Below, in pieces: positions 54,129 through 62,998 of a stretch of DNA of 64,000 bases (position 1 is the stretch's first letter; each line of letters opens with the position of its first letter). The DNA lies in assembly GCF_004193175.1 (NCBI RefSeq), contig NZ_SAUH01000001.1, positions 1,715,501 to 1,779,500 of the forward strand. Reading direction: 5' to 3'. Source of the stretch: Streptomyces sp. RFCAC02. GTDB lineage: Bacteria > Actinomycetota > Actinomycetes > Streptomycetales > Streptomycetaceae. The notes below the pieces were generated by a model that saw only the letters and a list, made by a program, of their open reading frames with translations, was not told where the DNA came from and ran no database searches. The position numbers and the translations under genes are program-made.

Positions 54129-57100
54129 ATGAGCAGCACCACTCGGGACGAGATCCTCGCCGGCGAGCAGCGGGCGGTGGACCACGCGTATGACTGCTAC
54201 ACCGCGAAACTGGCCGAACTGAACGGCACATCGGCCGCCACCGCCTCGGCGAGCGGCAAGGACGGAATCGCCATCCGGGCCGAGGTGGAAACTCGTGCGG
54301 AGGCATACGGAGGACTCGGCGACGAAGCGCTGGTCTTCGCCCGTGTCGACGCGCCGGAAGACGCAGGAGGAGAACCCCGCCCCTGGTACATCGGTCGCCG
54401 CGGCGTGCACGATGCTTCGCACGAACCGGTGGTCCTGCTGTGGACCAGTCCCATGGCGAAGAAGTGGATCGAGGCCCGGCCGGAGGATCCGGGCGAGGTG
54501 GTCCTGCGCCGGCAGCTCCGCTGCGTGCGGCAGGTCGTCGAAAGCTACTTCGACGAGATCTCCTCATCGGCGTCCGTTCCCGCGCCCTCGGTCGTGTCCG
54601 AGCCAGAACTCGCCGCCGTACCGGAACCTCGTGCAGCCACCGACGACAGCGTGGCCGAAGAGACGGAGGCGTCCCGGGGCCCCAGAGCGTGCGCCGGTCC
54701 CCACGCCCGGCGACGTCGTACGCCAGCAGCGGCGGAAGGGGCTCCAGCCGGACGAATTCCTGCTGCGGGAACTCCAGCGGTCGCGTGGCGGCCGGATGCG
54801 GGACATCGTCGAGACCATCCGCCGTGACCAGATGGAGCTGGTCACCGGCTCGCCCTCGGACATCCTCGTCGTGCAGGGCGGCCCCGGAACCGGCAAGTCG
54901 GCGGTCGGCCTCCACCGGGTGACCTGGCTCGTCAACAACGAGCACTTCAAGGCCCGGGACATCCTCGTCATCGGCCCCCACCAGCGGTTCCTCGACTACG
55001 TCGGACAGGTCCTTCCCACCCTCGGCACCCGGGACGTCAACGCCGTCCAGCTGGACCGCCTCTGGGAGGGTGAGATCCTCGGCACCGACTCGCCGAAGGC
55101 GCGGCTCGTGAAGTCGGACGAACGCATGGCGGCCGTTCTGCGACGCCGCGTCGAGAGCGACTACCGCCCCCAGGCCCTCGACTCCCTCACCGCCGTTCCC
55201 TCGTTCAAGGGTGACGAACCCGGGATCGTCGTCACCGCCGGCAGTACGGCCCTGCGCGTGCCGAAGTCCGGGGTCCTCGCCCTCCTGGACCAGGCCCACG
55301 CAGGCGACGGGCCCTTTCGAGAGCGGCGCGACCGTTTCCGCGGCCTCTTCGTCGACCGGCTCCTTCGAGAGCTCGCCGACATCGCACCGCGCCGCGGGCA
55401 CACCGGCACGATCCGCCGCGACCTGGAGCGCAACCGCCGGGTCGAGCGCCTCGTCGAACGTGTCTGGCCGTCCCCCGGACCCCGGGAGGCCCTGCGCAGC
55501 CTCTACGACTCGGCCGACCTCCTGCGGGACTGCGCCGACGGCATCCTCGACGAGACGGAGCAGACGGCCCTGCTGCGAGCCCGTGCCGCCAGCGCCGACG
55601 CCGACCCGTGGACCCTCGAGGACCACGTCTGCCTCGAAGAGCTCGGAGTGCTGATCAGCGGCGACACGCCACCGAGATACGGCCACATCGTCGTCGACGA
55701 GGCTCAGGACCTCACGCCCATGCAGGCCCGCTCGCTGCGGCGCCGCTGCGCTGCGGGCGGCTCCATGACCGTCCTGGGCGACCTCGCGCAGGCGACGGGC
55801 GCCCATGTCCCGACGAGCTGGGACCTGCTCGGCGCGCTCCTCTCCGACCACGGAGACTGGAGCGTCGCCCGGCTCGACAGCAGCTACCGCGTCCCCGCCG
55901 AGATCATGGAGTTCGTCGCTCCCCTGGCCCGTGCGATCGCCCCGTCCCTGCCGTACCCGCAGGCTGTCCGTGAGGCAGGAACGGACGCCGTACGGACCGT
56001 GGCGACCGAACCGTGGAAGCTGCTCGACGACACCGTCGCCCACGTGGCACGACTCGCGCGCACCAATGACGGCAGCACTCCCCGCTCCGTGGCGGTCGTC
56101 GTCCCCGACGACTCGGACTGGCTGGACGCCATCAGCCGGCGGATCCACGAGGGCGACGACATTGCCGAGCGGGACCGCGAGGCGGTGTCCGTGCTGGCCG
56201 CCGCCCAGGCCAAGGGGATGGAGTACGACCACGTCCTGGTCGTCGAGCCCGCCACGATCGCCGACCGCGGTCCCGCCGGGCTGCGCCAGTTGTACGTGGC
56301 CCTCACCCGCAGCACCCAGAGCCTGACCGTCCTGCACACCGCCGCGCTGCCGGAAGCACTCACGGGTACCGGGGACGCCCAGACGCCATCAGTGTCCGAC
56401 GCCCTTCCGGAGAGCGACGGGGCCGAGAGGCTCCCTCTGGTCGGCACCGACGTGCGGGTCGAGGTGGTGGACCGGGCTCCGGGCGGTCGCTACAAGGTCA
56501 GGGCGCTGTCGCCGGTGATCGACCGGCCGCTCGTCCTCACTGTCCGCCACGGATCGGCGCCCCCACGGCGGGGCGAGAAGCTGGACTGCTGGGTGTTCGT
56601 GAACGAGACGACCCAGACAGTGCTCACCGCCGACCAGCGCGGTCGGTCACCCGTTTCGGAGCGGATGGCGGGGCGCTACCTCGCGGCACTGGACATCCTC
56701 GGGGAACTGGCCGGTAGCGACCGCGACGTCCCCGACGCCCGCAGCCGCCTCTCCGAACTCCAGGGCATGGCCAACCGCGTCCTCCGAAGGGACCAGGCGG
56801 ACTGGGTCGACATTCTCCACCTGCTCGGCGATCCGGACAGGGAACGGCTCGCAGCCCTTCGTGACCTCGCCGCATCCGCCAACCGCGCACTCAAGGGGGG
56901 CACTTTCGACGCAGGCCGGCTCGCGGAGAGACTGGCTGCTTCCGGCTGGGCCGGACCCCTCGCAGCAGCACGGCGGGATCTGCGGGAGCGCTTCGGCACG
57001 GCGACGGAGCCGGACTTCGACGACGCGGCCCCCGTCGCCCCGACGCAACCCGATCAGGAGGAAGAAGAGCGGATGACCACCGCGGAGACCACCGCCGCAA

Positions 57101-57534
57101 CACCGGACGAAACCACGAAGGTCGGTCTCCTCCGCGCGCTGGAAGCGGCTGCCGGAGCCGACCGTACATGCAAGAAGCACGAGGCGGTCCGCCATGCGCT
57201 GAAGGCGGCTCTTCTCTGGGCGGACCTCCAGCCGACTGACTCACCGGTCGTCGACGTCAGCTGCGTCACCCAGTACGGCCACTTCCTCTACGAGGCCCTG
57301 GGTGCAGGCTGCTCGACCTATACGGACCTGCGATCGGGCGCGACCCGTCTGCTCGAGATCAACCACACTCTGCCCGCACCGGCCGACGGTCTCTACCTGG
57401 TCCTCGCCGATCCACCTGCCGAAGAATGGTCTGCGGACACGATTCGCGACGTCTTCGGTGTCAATGTCATCTGGCGCAGTCCGACCGGCTGGGGCGGTGA
57501 GGAGGCGGGCGGCGCCTTTGGCTCCTCCGGGTGA
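54129..57534 (+). CDS. HelD-like SF1 helicase with C-terminal extension (frameshifted as sequenced)
   Basis: About 1,134 residues after correction. ATG 54129 follows GGAGG. The N-terminal 180 residues (EILAGEQRAVDHAYDCYTAKL, PWYIGRRGVHD) match actinobacterial HelD proteins. The frame then shifts at CCCGGGGCCCC (54673-54683), one extra base. The helicase core follows: Walker A GGPGTGKSAVGLHR, Walker B HIVVDEAQDLTPMQ, GDLAQATGAH, VALTRSTQSLTVL. HelD proteins dislodge stalled RNA polymerase. The last 155 residues after a Glu-rich linker form an extra domain of unknown type. Its position in a defence island suggests an adapted role. Confidence 0.82.
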
Positions 57535-57560
57535 GTAATCACCAATAGTCGTCATTCAGT

Positions 57561-57596
57561 TGCCTGCTTCGCCTGCTCCAGCAGGCGAAGCAGGCA
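57561..57596. terminator. Hairpin terminator after the helicase gene
   Basis: TGCCTGCTTCGCCTGCT and its exact complement are separated by only two bases, giving a 17-bp inverted repeat 26 bases beyond the stop codon. Confidence 0.85.
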
Positions 57597-57841
57597 CAGG
57601 CGGAATCGCGTTGGGGTTGAGGTCGAGCCGTCCTGACACCCGCTGTCCGACCACGACGTCCCCGTCGAGGAGAACGCCCGACTCGTGGGCCACTCCAGGA
57701 GCCCTGACCATGGACCGCATCTTCCGAAGCTGAATCGACCGGGACGGACCAAGCGCACCCCTGTACCTGCGCGGCGAGTCGGGTGGCGAGGAGATGTGGA
57801 GGACAGTTCGACTCCGAGGCACGGACGTCAGTCACTCAGTT
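57597..57841. other. Junction segment with a decayed coding fragment on the minus strand
   Basis: No complete gene. The minus strand reads NCPPHLLATRLAAQVQG and then DGDVVVGQRVSGRLDLNPN, which looks coding, but there is no family match and no clear start. The stretch 57754-57793 matches 34557-34596 at 37 of 40 bases. Both are probably scars of the same integrated element family. Confidence 0.35.
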
Positions 57842-58051
57842 AGTCACGCAGAGGCCCCCTCCCTTGCGGGAGAGGGCCTCTGACCTGTGGAGCTAAGGAG
57901 AATTGAACTCCTGACCTCTTGCATGCCATGCAATCCAGCCCCCGCCAGAGCAGCCCACATCGGCCCACTGACCTGCACGAACGTCCCCTGACGTACACCA
58001 CGATCCGCGGCGCTCCACGCCCGTTGTCACTCACTTAGTCACTCACCCCGC
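57842..58051 (-). repeat. Island boundary repeat B with tRNA-Ala 3'-half
   Basis: A direct repeat of 38640-38849. On the minus strand bases about 57934-57888 give the anticodon loop ATGGCAT (GGC, alanine), T arm AGGAGTTCAATTCTCCT and acceptor strand TAGCTCCA. The 5' half of the tRNA is missing. This is an attachment-site copy; the intact tRNA-Ala gene is expected to the right of the window. Confidence 0.82.
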
Positions 58052-58240
58052 GCCCTCGAACACGAAGACACCTTCTCTTCAGCACCGCGCGAACTCAGGC
58101 CGGGATGACATGATCAGTCGGGTGCGACCCTCCACAACTTCAGCGACACCCCGGGTCCGACGACACGACCGAAGGTCCGCTGCAAAACACCCTCGCACCC
58201 AGCGGCCACCAGCCATCCTGACCTGTGGCTTTACTCTGGG
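58052..58240 (+). promoter_or_regulatory. CRISPR leader
   Basis: 189 bases between the island boundary and the first perfect repeat. The array decays at its far (right) end, so the leader and promoter are on this side and the array is transcribed rightward. No gene is supported here. Confidence 0.6.
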
Positions 58241-59139
58241 GTCGTCATCGCCCCTACGAGGGGTACCAACGCGGCGGCACACCGGGCCGAGGCCGTCCCG
58301 CGAGGGGTCGTCATCGCCCCTACGAGGGGTACCAACAGTCCGGTCTCATCGGCACCGTGGCCATGGCCAATATCGTCGTCATCGCCCCTACGAGGGGTAC
58401 CAACATGACGGCGACTTCCACGATCCGTGCCTCGTGGTCGAGGGTCGTCATCGCCCCTACGAGGGGTACCAACGGCGTGATGCCGGTCTCCTCGCGGAGT
58501 TCCCGCAGTAGTCGTCATCGCCCCTACGAGGGGTACCAACTCTTCGACGAGCTGCGCGAGCATGGCGCTGATGCCGTCGTCATCGCCCCTACGAGGGGTA
58601 CCAACGGAGGGGCCGGGAGGCCACCACCTCTACGACGACGGGGTCGTCATCGCCCCTACGAGGGGTACCAACCCGAGCAGGAGCGGTGCGCCGCGTGGCT
58701 GTCGGAGCAGGTCGTCATCGCCCCTACGAGGGGTACCAACGGAGCGCGCCGAGGCCATCGCGCGCGCTGATCTCCACGTCGTCATCGCCCCTACGAGGGG
58801 TACCAACTCCACTCGGCCGATGAGCCGCGCGGCGCCTCGGGTCGTCGTCATCGCCCCTACGAGGGGTACCAACCGTCGCCCGCCGGCGCTGTAGGTCTGG
58901 CAGGGCGGGTCGTCATCGCCCCTACGAGGGGTACCAACATCGTCCACCGGTCGGCGGTGGGGCTGTACCGCGCCCGTCGTCATCGCCCCTACGAGGGGTA
59001 CCAACGTGGTGCGGGCGCGGGAGCAGACGGGGCAGGCCCGTAGTCGTCATCGCCCCTACAAGGGGTACCAACAGACGGCAGCAGAGCCACCGGGCGGGTC
59101 GGCGGCCGGGGCCTCATCGTCTCCGTATAGGGAACGAGT
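58241..59139 (+). CRISPR. Type I-B CRISPR array, 13 repeats plus one decayed repeat
   Basis: The repeat is 30 bases, beginning GTCGTCATCGCC and ending GAGGGGTACCAAC, with an internal hairpin CCCCT-ACG-AGGGG. Perfect copies start at 58241, 58307, 58375, 58444, 58511, 58576, 58643, 58711, 58778, 58844, 58909 and 58976. The copy at 59043 has one change (CTACAAGG). A 14th, strongly decayed copy lies at 59110-59139, exactly one 37-base spacer further on. Spacers are 35-39 bases and all different. The 3' end ACCAAC should form the crRNA 5' handle after Cas6 cleavage. No cas1 or cas2 is seen within the window. Confidence 0.97.
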
Positions 59140-59307
59140 TCCGCGCCGATGATCGACGACGCCATCGCCGCCCGGATGCAACCACCGCTACATAGCCGCC
59201 GCACGATGGTCGCCGGATCCGCAAACTGAGAGCAGCGCAAGTGCACTCACCGTTGATGAGGCGGCGAGGCCAGCCAGAGCCAGTCTCACCGCTCCATCGG
59301 GCCAAAC

Positions 59308-59398
59308 GTTGCCCCTCTGAGGGGCGATGATGCCAACTTGCGACCACCACTTAGCAGGTAAGAAGCAAGTTGCGACCCCTGCACAGCCGTCACGTCCG
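59308..59398 (-). ncRNA. CreR-like degenerate mini-CRISPR (pseudo-repeat, pseudo-spacer, pseudo-repeat)
   Basis: On the minus strand a first pseudo-repeat ends AGGGGTCGCAAC (59380-59369), matching the last 12 bases of the CRISPR repeat at 10 positions. It is followed by a 34-base pseudo-spacer starting TTGCTTCTTACC (59368-59335) and a second pseudo-repeat (59334-59308) matching the repeat at 23 of 27 positions with one 3-base gap; its CCCCT/AGGGG hairpin is intact. The pseudo-spacer resembles 59472-59491 ahead of cas6. This is the layout of a CreR or CreA guide RNA in type I-B loci. Expression is not shown. Confidence 0.7.
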
Positions 59399-59471
59399 CG
59401 AACGCTGGGGCGATGACACAGATGAGGATAGGCCGACAAGCCACCCCTCCCAAGCTTCTGCGTGCCTGTCG

Positions 59472-59526
59472 TTGCTACTTATCTGCTGTGTACCGCTTGT
59501 GCTGCGAAGCATGGGTCTGCTACGGT
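59472..59526 (+). promoter_or_regulatory. Predicted cas promoter with overlapping CreR target
   Basis: TTGTGC (59497-59502), an 18-base spacer and TACGGT (59521-59526) form a plausible -35/-10 promoter about 100 bases before cas6. The sequence TTGCTACTTATCTGCT (59472-59487) and its continuation match the pseudo-spacer at 14 of the first 16 positions; one mismatch is at position 6, which type I Cascade does not read. Bound Cascade would cover the -35 box. The 5' flank, the potential PAM, is TCG. Confidence 0.6.
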
Positions 59527-59627
59527 CCCCTCGGCCAGGGCCACTGTGGCAGGGGCCACTGACAATCAGGCCCGGAGCCGTGCGTGCTGGTGGGCGGGGA
59601 CTTCAGGATTCAGGGCGGGGATGTGCC

Positions 59628-60371
59628 ATGCGGCTGCGTCTCGAAGTGCACACGAAGGCACGGAGGTTGGAGTGGGACGATGTGCTCGCTCCGGGGCGCG
59701 CCTTCTCGTACGGGTTGCTGGAACGCGGAGCGCCGGCGTTGGGCTCCCAGCTGCACACGTCCGGCTGGGGACCTCACGGTATGGTCCCTTTCGGGTACAG
59801 CGCGCCCATGTTCCCGAAGGCCAGGCGCCAGCGCGGGGTGTATGCCTCGGACGGGCCGGGCGTCATCGAGCTGGGGAGCCCACTGCCGTCCGTCGTAGAG
59901 GGGTGGGCAGCGGCGCTCCGCGAGATACCGGTCATCGGGTGGGGAGCGACGGCGCTGTTCATCGACCGAGTCGTGGCCGTCGAGGCCCCGCCCTTCACCT
60001 CCGGACGAGCCACGTTCCGCACGGTGACTCCCGTGGTGATGAAGTCCTCCGGCAGGGACGACTCGGGTACACGGGTACGGCGCCAGGCCTGGTGTCTGCC
60101 TGGTGAGCCGGAATGGGACGTGTATATGCAGGCCAACCTGCGACGGAAGGCCGAGACCCTCGGTCTCGATCCCGATGTGAGCCTCGACGAAGTGCGCTGG
60201 GTCGGCCCGAAGCGGTCGTTCAGCGTGGCCAGCGCGTCGGGGCCAGGGGGCAAGAAGCCCGGCGCATGCGTCGAGGTGGCGTTGTCCGGTGCGCCGGAAA
60301 CGCTCTCGGCGATCCACTCCTGGGGGCTCGGTCAGGCGAACGCCGCCGGCATGGGCTGGATCGGAGCATGA
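59628..60371 (+). CDS. cas6: CRISPR endoribonuclease Cas6
   Basis: A 247-residue Cas6, which cuts the pre-crRNA at the base of each repeat hairpin. The N-terminal ferredoxin-like strand is MRLRLEVHTKARRLEWDD, and the C-terminal Gly-rich loop is HSWGLGQANAAGMGWIGA, diagnostic for the family. A His in QLHTSGWGPHG (about residues 44-54) may act in catalysis. The start is ATG 59628 after GGGCGGGG. It heads the cas operon, in the same direction as the array. Confidence 0.93.
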   Translation: MRLRLEVHTKARRLEWDDVLAPGRAFSYGLLERGAPALGSQLHTSGWGPHGMVPFGYSAPMFPKARRQRGVYASDGPGVIELGSPLPSVVEGWAAALREIPVIGWGATALFIDRVVAVEAPPFTSGRATFRTVTPVVMKSSGRDDSGTRVRRQAWCLPGEPEWDVYMQANLRRKAETLGLDPDVSLDEVRWVGPKRSFSVASASGPGGKKPGACVEVALSGAPETLSAIHSWGLGQANAAGMGWIGA

Positions 60372-60450
60372 CGTTGCCCGTAGCGCTACCGCCCCGGTAT
60401 CCGTGTTCGATCCGCAAGCGACCAACTGCCTGGAGGAAGGACGGCAGGTG

Positions 60451-61863
60451 ATGGCTGACAAGCAGGAGACGGAATGGTCAGTGGTGCTGACCTCGAGCCC
60501 ACTGCAACGAGCGGGGGCGTTCGCGCTCGCCGCGCTGGCCGACGTCGACCATCCAGACGAACTGACGTCGGACACCTTCCTGGAAACCGTCAACCGTATG
60601 ACCGGCGATCTGCTGGTCACCAGCGAGGTGACCAAGGCCGACGAGCCCGGCGGCTTCTGGCTCAGCGCCAGTTACATGCTTTGGCCCAATTCGAAGATCA
60701 ACCCGACCGCCCGGAAGAAGCAGTCTCCGGCCGAGCGGCGCGACGCGATTCGCGAGTGGCGAGCCGAGCCTGGACCCGCTGACCGTCTGGACGCGCCGTG
60801 CGCCTACTGCGGGCGTGGGGCGTACACGTGGTTCGGCAAGGTGGACATCCCGCTCGGGGCCAGTGTCGCCCACCGGAACACCACAGCGAGGGGACATGAG
60901 GGCACTCCATTGTGCTACCCCTGTGTGGCAAGCTTGTGGGCCTTTCCCTACGGGGCGACTTTGTCGGGTGGTCGTGCCGCCCTGGTGCACTCGTGGGACG
61001 ACACCTTCCTCGCACGCACGACACGGCAGGCGGTGGACCGGACCCTTCGGGCGGCAACCGTGGCCATGCCAAAGGGGAAAAAACCCGTTCCCTACGCGCG
61101 TGAGTTGGCGGTGTTGACCGCAGTGCGGGCCTACACCCACCGCATCTCGGCGCCGGTGGAGCTGATGGTCCTCTCCAACTCCAACAAGGAGCAGCTGCTC
61201 GCTACGCAGGAGATGGGGCAACCGGTCGCCGAGTGGTTGCGGTCCACCAGGCGGTCAGAGGCCGCCTACCAGAGGCTGGCGATGACCCAGGGGACGAAGC
61301 AGGTGCCGGGCGAGGCGTTCCTCGCCAAACGGGCGTTCAGTCGGCCGGCCCAGGTGCTGGACTTCGCCGTCGGCCATCTGCTCTCGCGGATCTCCGCGTC
61401 GGTGTGCATCCCGGACGACGTGCAAGCGCTGGGTCCTCTCATCGACTCCTACTGCCGAAAGGTGCTGACGATGGACGACAAGGACATCGAGCAGATCAAG
61501 GCCCTGGCGCGACGTGTCGCCGGGCTTCTGGGACAGGACGACCGGCCGGGTCCGTTCCGGGACTTCATCCGCGCCAACACCAGGGGCGGCAACCTGCACG
61601 CCTGGTTCCGCATGAAGTCGGTGGACTGGCTGCTCTACCCCCGGCCGAAGGATGCCGCGCCGACCCTGCTGCCCGTCCGGCATTACCGACTGCTGTTCGA
61701 GGACGAGCGCTCCTGGTCGTATCGGCGGCTGTTGGTGTTCGCCGTGATCGAGGCCCTCGGCGAAGCCGGTTGGCAGCCGAAGGGCTCGAAGGAAGAGATT
61801 CAGGAAGTCGAGGAAGCGGCGAAGGCAGTGGCCGCTGACAGCGAGGAGGATGCGACGTCATGA
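60451..61863 (+). CDS. cas8: Type I-B Cascade large subunit Cas8 (Cst1-like)
   Basis: A 470-residue large subunit that recognises the PAM and helps form the R-loop. A zinc-finger-like pair CAYCGRGAY and CYPCVASLW (residues about 113-165) is typical of the Cst1/Cas8a1-b group, and the C-terminal part (RRLLVFAVIEALGEAGW) is helical. ATG 60451 is preceded by GGCAGGTG and more distantly by GGAGGAAGG. It overlaps cas7 by four bases (ATGA). Sequence divergence is normal for Cas8, so assignment rests partly on gene order. Confidence 0.88.
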   Translation: MADKQETEWSVVLTSSPLQRAGAFALAALADVDHPDELTSDTFLETVNRMTGDLLVTSEVTKADEPGGFWLSASYMLWPNSKINPTARKKQSPAERRDAIREWRAEPGPADRLDAPCAYCGRGAYTWFGKVDIPLGASVAHRNTTARGHEGTPLCYPCVASLWAFPYGATLSGGRAALVHSWDDTFLARTTRQAVDRTLRAATVAMPKGKKPVPYARELAVLTAVRAYTHRISAPVELMVLSNSNKEQLLATQEMGQPVAEWLRSTRRSEAAYQRLAMTQGTKQVPGEAFLAKRAFSRPAQVLDFAVGHLLSRISASVCIPDDVQALGPLIDSYCRKVLTMDDKDIEQIKALARRVAGLLGQDDRPGPFRDFIRANTRGGNLHAWFRMKSVDWLLYPRPKDAAPTLLPVRHYRLLFEDERSWSYRRLLVFAVIEALGEAGWQPKGSKEEIQEVEEAAKAVAADSEEDATS

Positions 61864-62915
61864 CGTTTCTGGTGGGGCAGAGCGTTCTGCAGATCAAGGC
61901 CGGTGCACCGAACAACGGGCGGGGCGAAGAGAACCGGGGCATGGTCAAGCAGTTCACGGCGGGGCGTGACACCTACCCGTATGTGTCTGCGCAGGCCAGT
62001 CGACGTTGGCTGCGGGACAGTCTGCCGGCGGAGGAGCCGACCTCTCCGGTCGTCCGCACCGGTGAGGGGAAGAAGCAGCAGGCCTACACGCACGGCAGGC
62101 CCGACCGCTACATGGACGACGATCTGTTCGGATACATGATCGCGGTCAAGGCCGGCACCGTGGACGGCAAGCGTGAGGAGTCGGGGACGTTCATGCGGGA
62201 CACGGTGCTGGCAACCGGCACCCTGGTGGCCGTCGTGCCGAACAAGCCTGTCATGGACTTCGGCACCATGAGCCGCGACTTCGAGCCCGACACGCACCCG
62301 GTGATCCATGAGCACGAGATGTACACCGCCAATCTGGCGGGTGACCTCCTGCTGGACCTTCCGCGGGTCGGGACGTTCGAGGTGGGCGGCAGGACGACCA
62401 AGCCGGCCCTGCCGAAGACGGTGGCCGATGCGGTACTCAAGGACGGCGGCAGCGAGGTGCTTCTGCGAGGCGTCGAGTGCGTTCGCCTGCCGGTCGTCGA
62501 ACGCCGGCGACGTGTCGCGGTGCTGCTCCGCACCATGGCGATGGTCAAGGGAGGCGCGAAATGGTCCGCCCACTACGGTGACCGCACTCCGGGACTGCTG
62601 ATCCTCGCACCGCTGAGGGGTGGCACCAATCCGTTCACCCGCGTGGTGCGCGAACGTCAGCGGGCCACTTACTTCGACGCCGATGTCCTTCGCGAGGAGA
62701 TCAAGGCGTGGGAGGACGAGCTGGACGGCCCCGTGCGCATCGGCTGGGCTCCCGGCTTCCTGGGGAGCCAGCGGGAGACGGCCAAGAGCGATCTCGAACC
62801 TCTGATCAAGGCCAACAAGGTGACCGTCGACCACCCCCGCACCATGCTGAACACCCTCGCCGCCGAATTCGAGGCGGGCACCCTCGACGCCTGGTTTGAG
62901 GATCCGTCCGCGTAG
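61860..62915 (+). CDS. cas7: Type I-B Cascade backbone protein Cas7 (Cst2/DevR)
   Basis: A 351-residue RAMP protein that coats the crRNA in multiple copies. Conserved elements are LQIKAGAPNNGRGEENRGMVK near the N-terminus, TYPYVSAQASRRWLRD, ATGTLVAVVPNKPV, and NPFTRVVRERQRATYF. These fit the Cst2/DevR family. Its ATG overlaps the cas8 stop. A gap of 83 bases follows before cas5. Confidence 0.93.
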   Translation: MTFLVGQSVLQIKAGAPNNGRGEENRGMVKQFTAGRDTYPYVSAQASRRWLRDSLPAEEPTSPVVRTGEGKKQQAYTHGRPDRYMDDDLFGYMIAVKAGTVDGKREESGTFMRDTVLATGTLVAVVPNKPVMDFGTMSRDFEPDTHPVIHEHEMYTANLAGDLLLDLPRVGTFEVGGRTTKPALPKTVADAVLKDGGSEVLLRGVECVRLPVVERRRRVAVLLRTMAMVKGGAKWSAHYGDRTPGLLILAPLRGGTNPFTRVVRERQRATYFDADVLREEIKAWEDELDGPVRIGWAPGFLGSQRETAKSDLEPLIKANKVTVDHPRTMLNTLAAEFEAGTLDAWFEDPSA

Positions 62916-62998
62916 GCGTACAGGCTCATCGTCCCGCCCCGGGGAGCACCACCATCGCGACGTCCGCCATCACACGCAGTCTTGAGGTGACACACGCC

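Noticed and set aside
58225..58894. Open frames through the CRISPR array encoding a repeated peptide
   Set aside because: They only translate the repeat units; repeat structure and spacing show a CRISPR array.
59140..59307. A small protein gene between the array and the mini-CRISPR
   Set aside because: Short frames here lack ribosome sites and codon bias; the sequence is better explained as non-coding.
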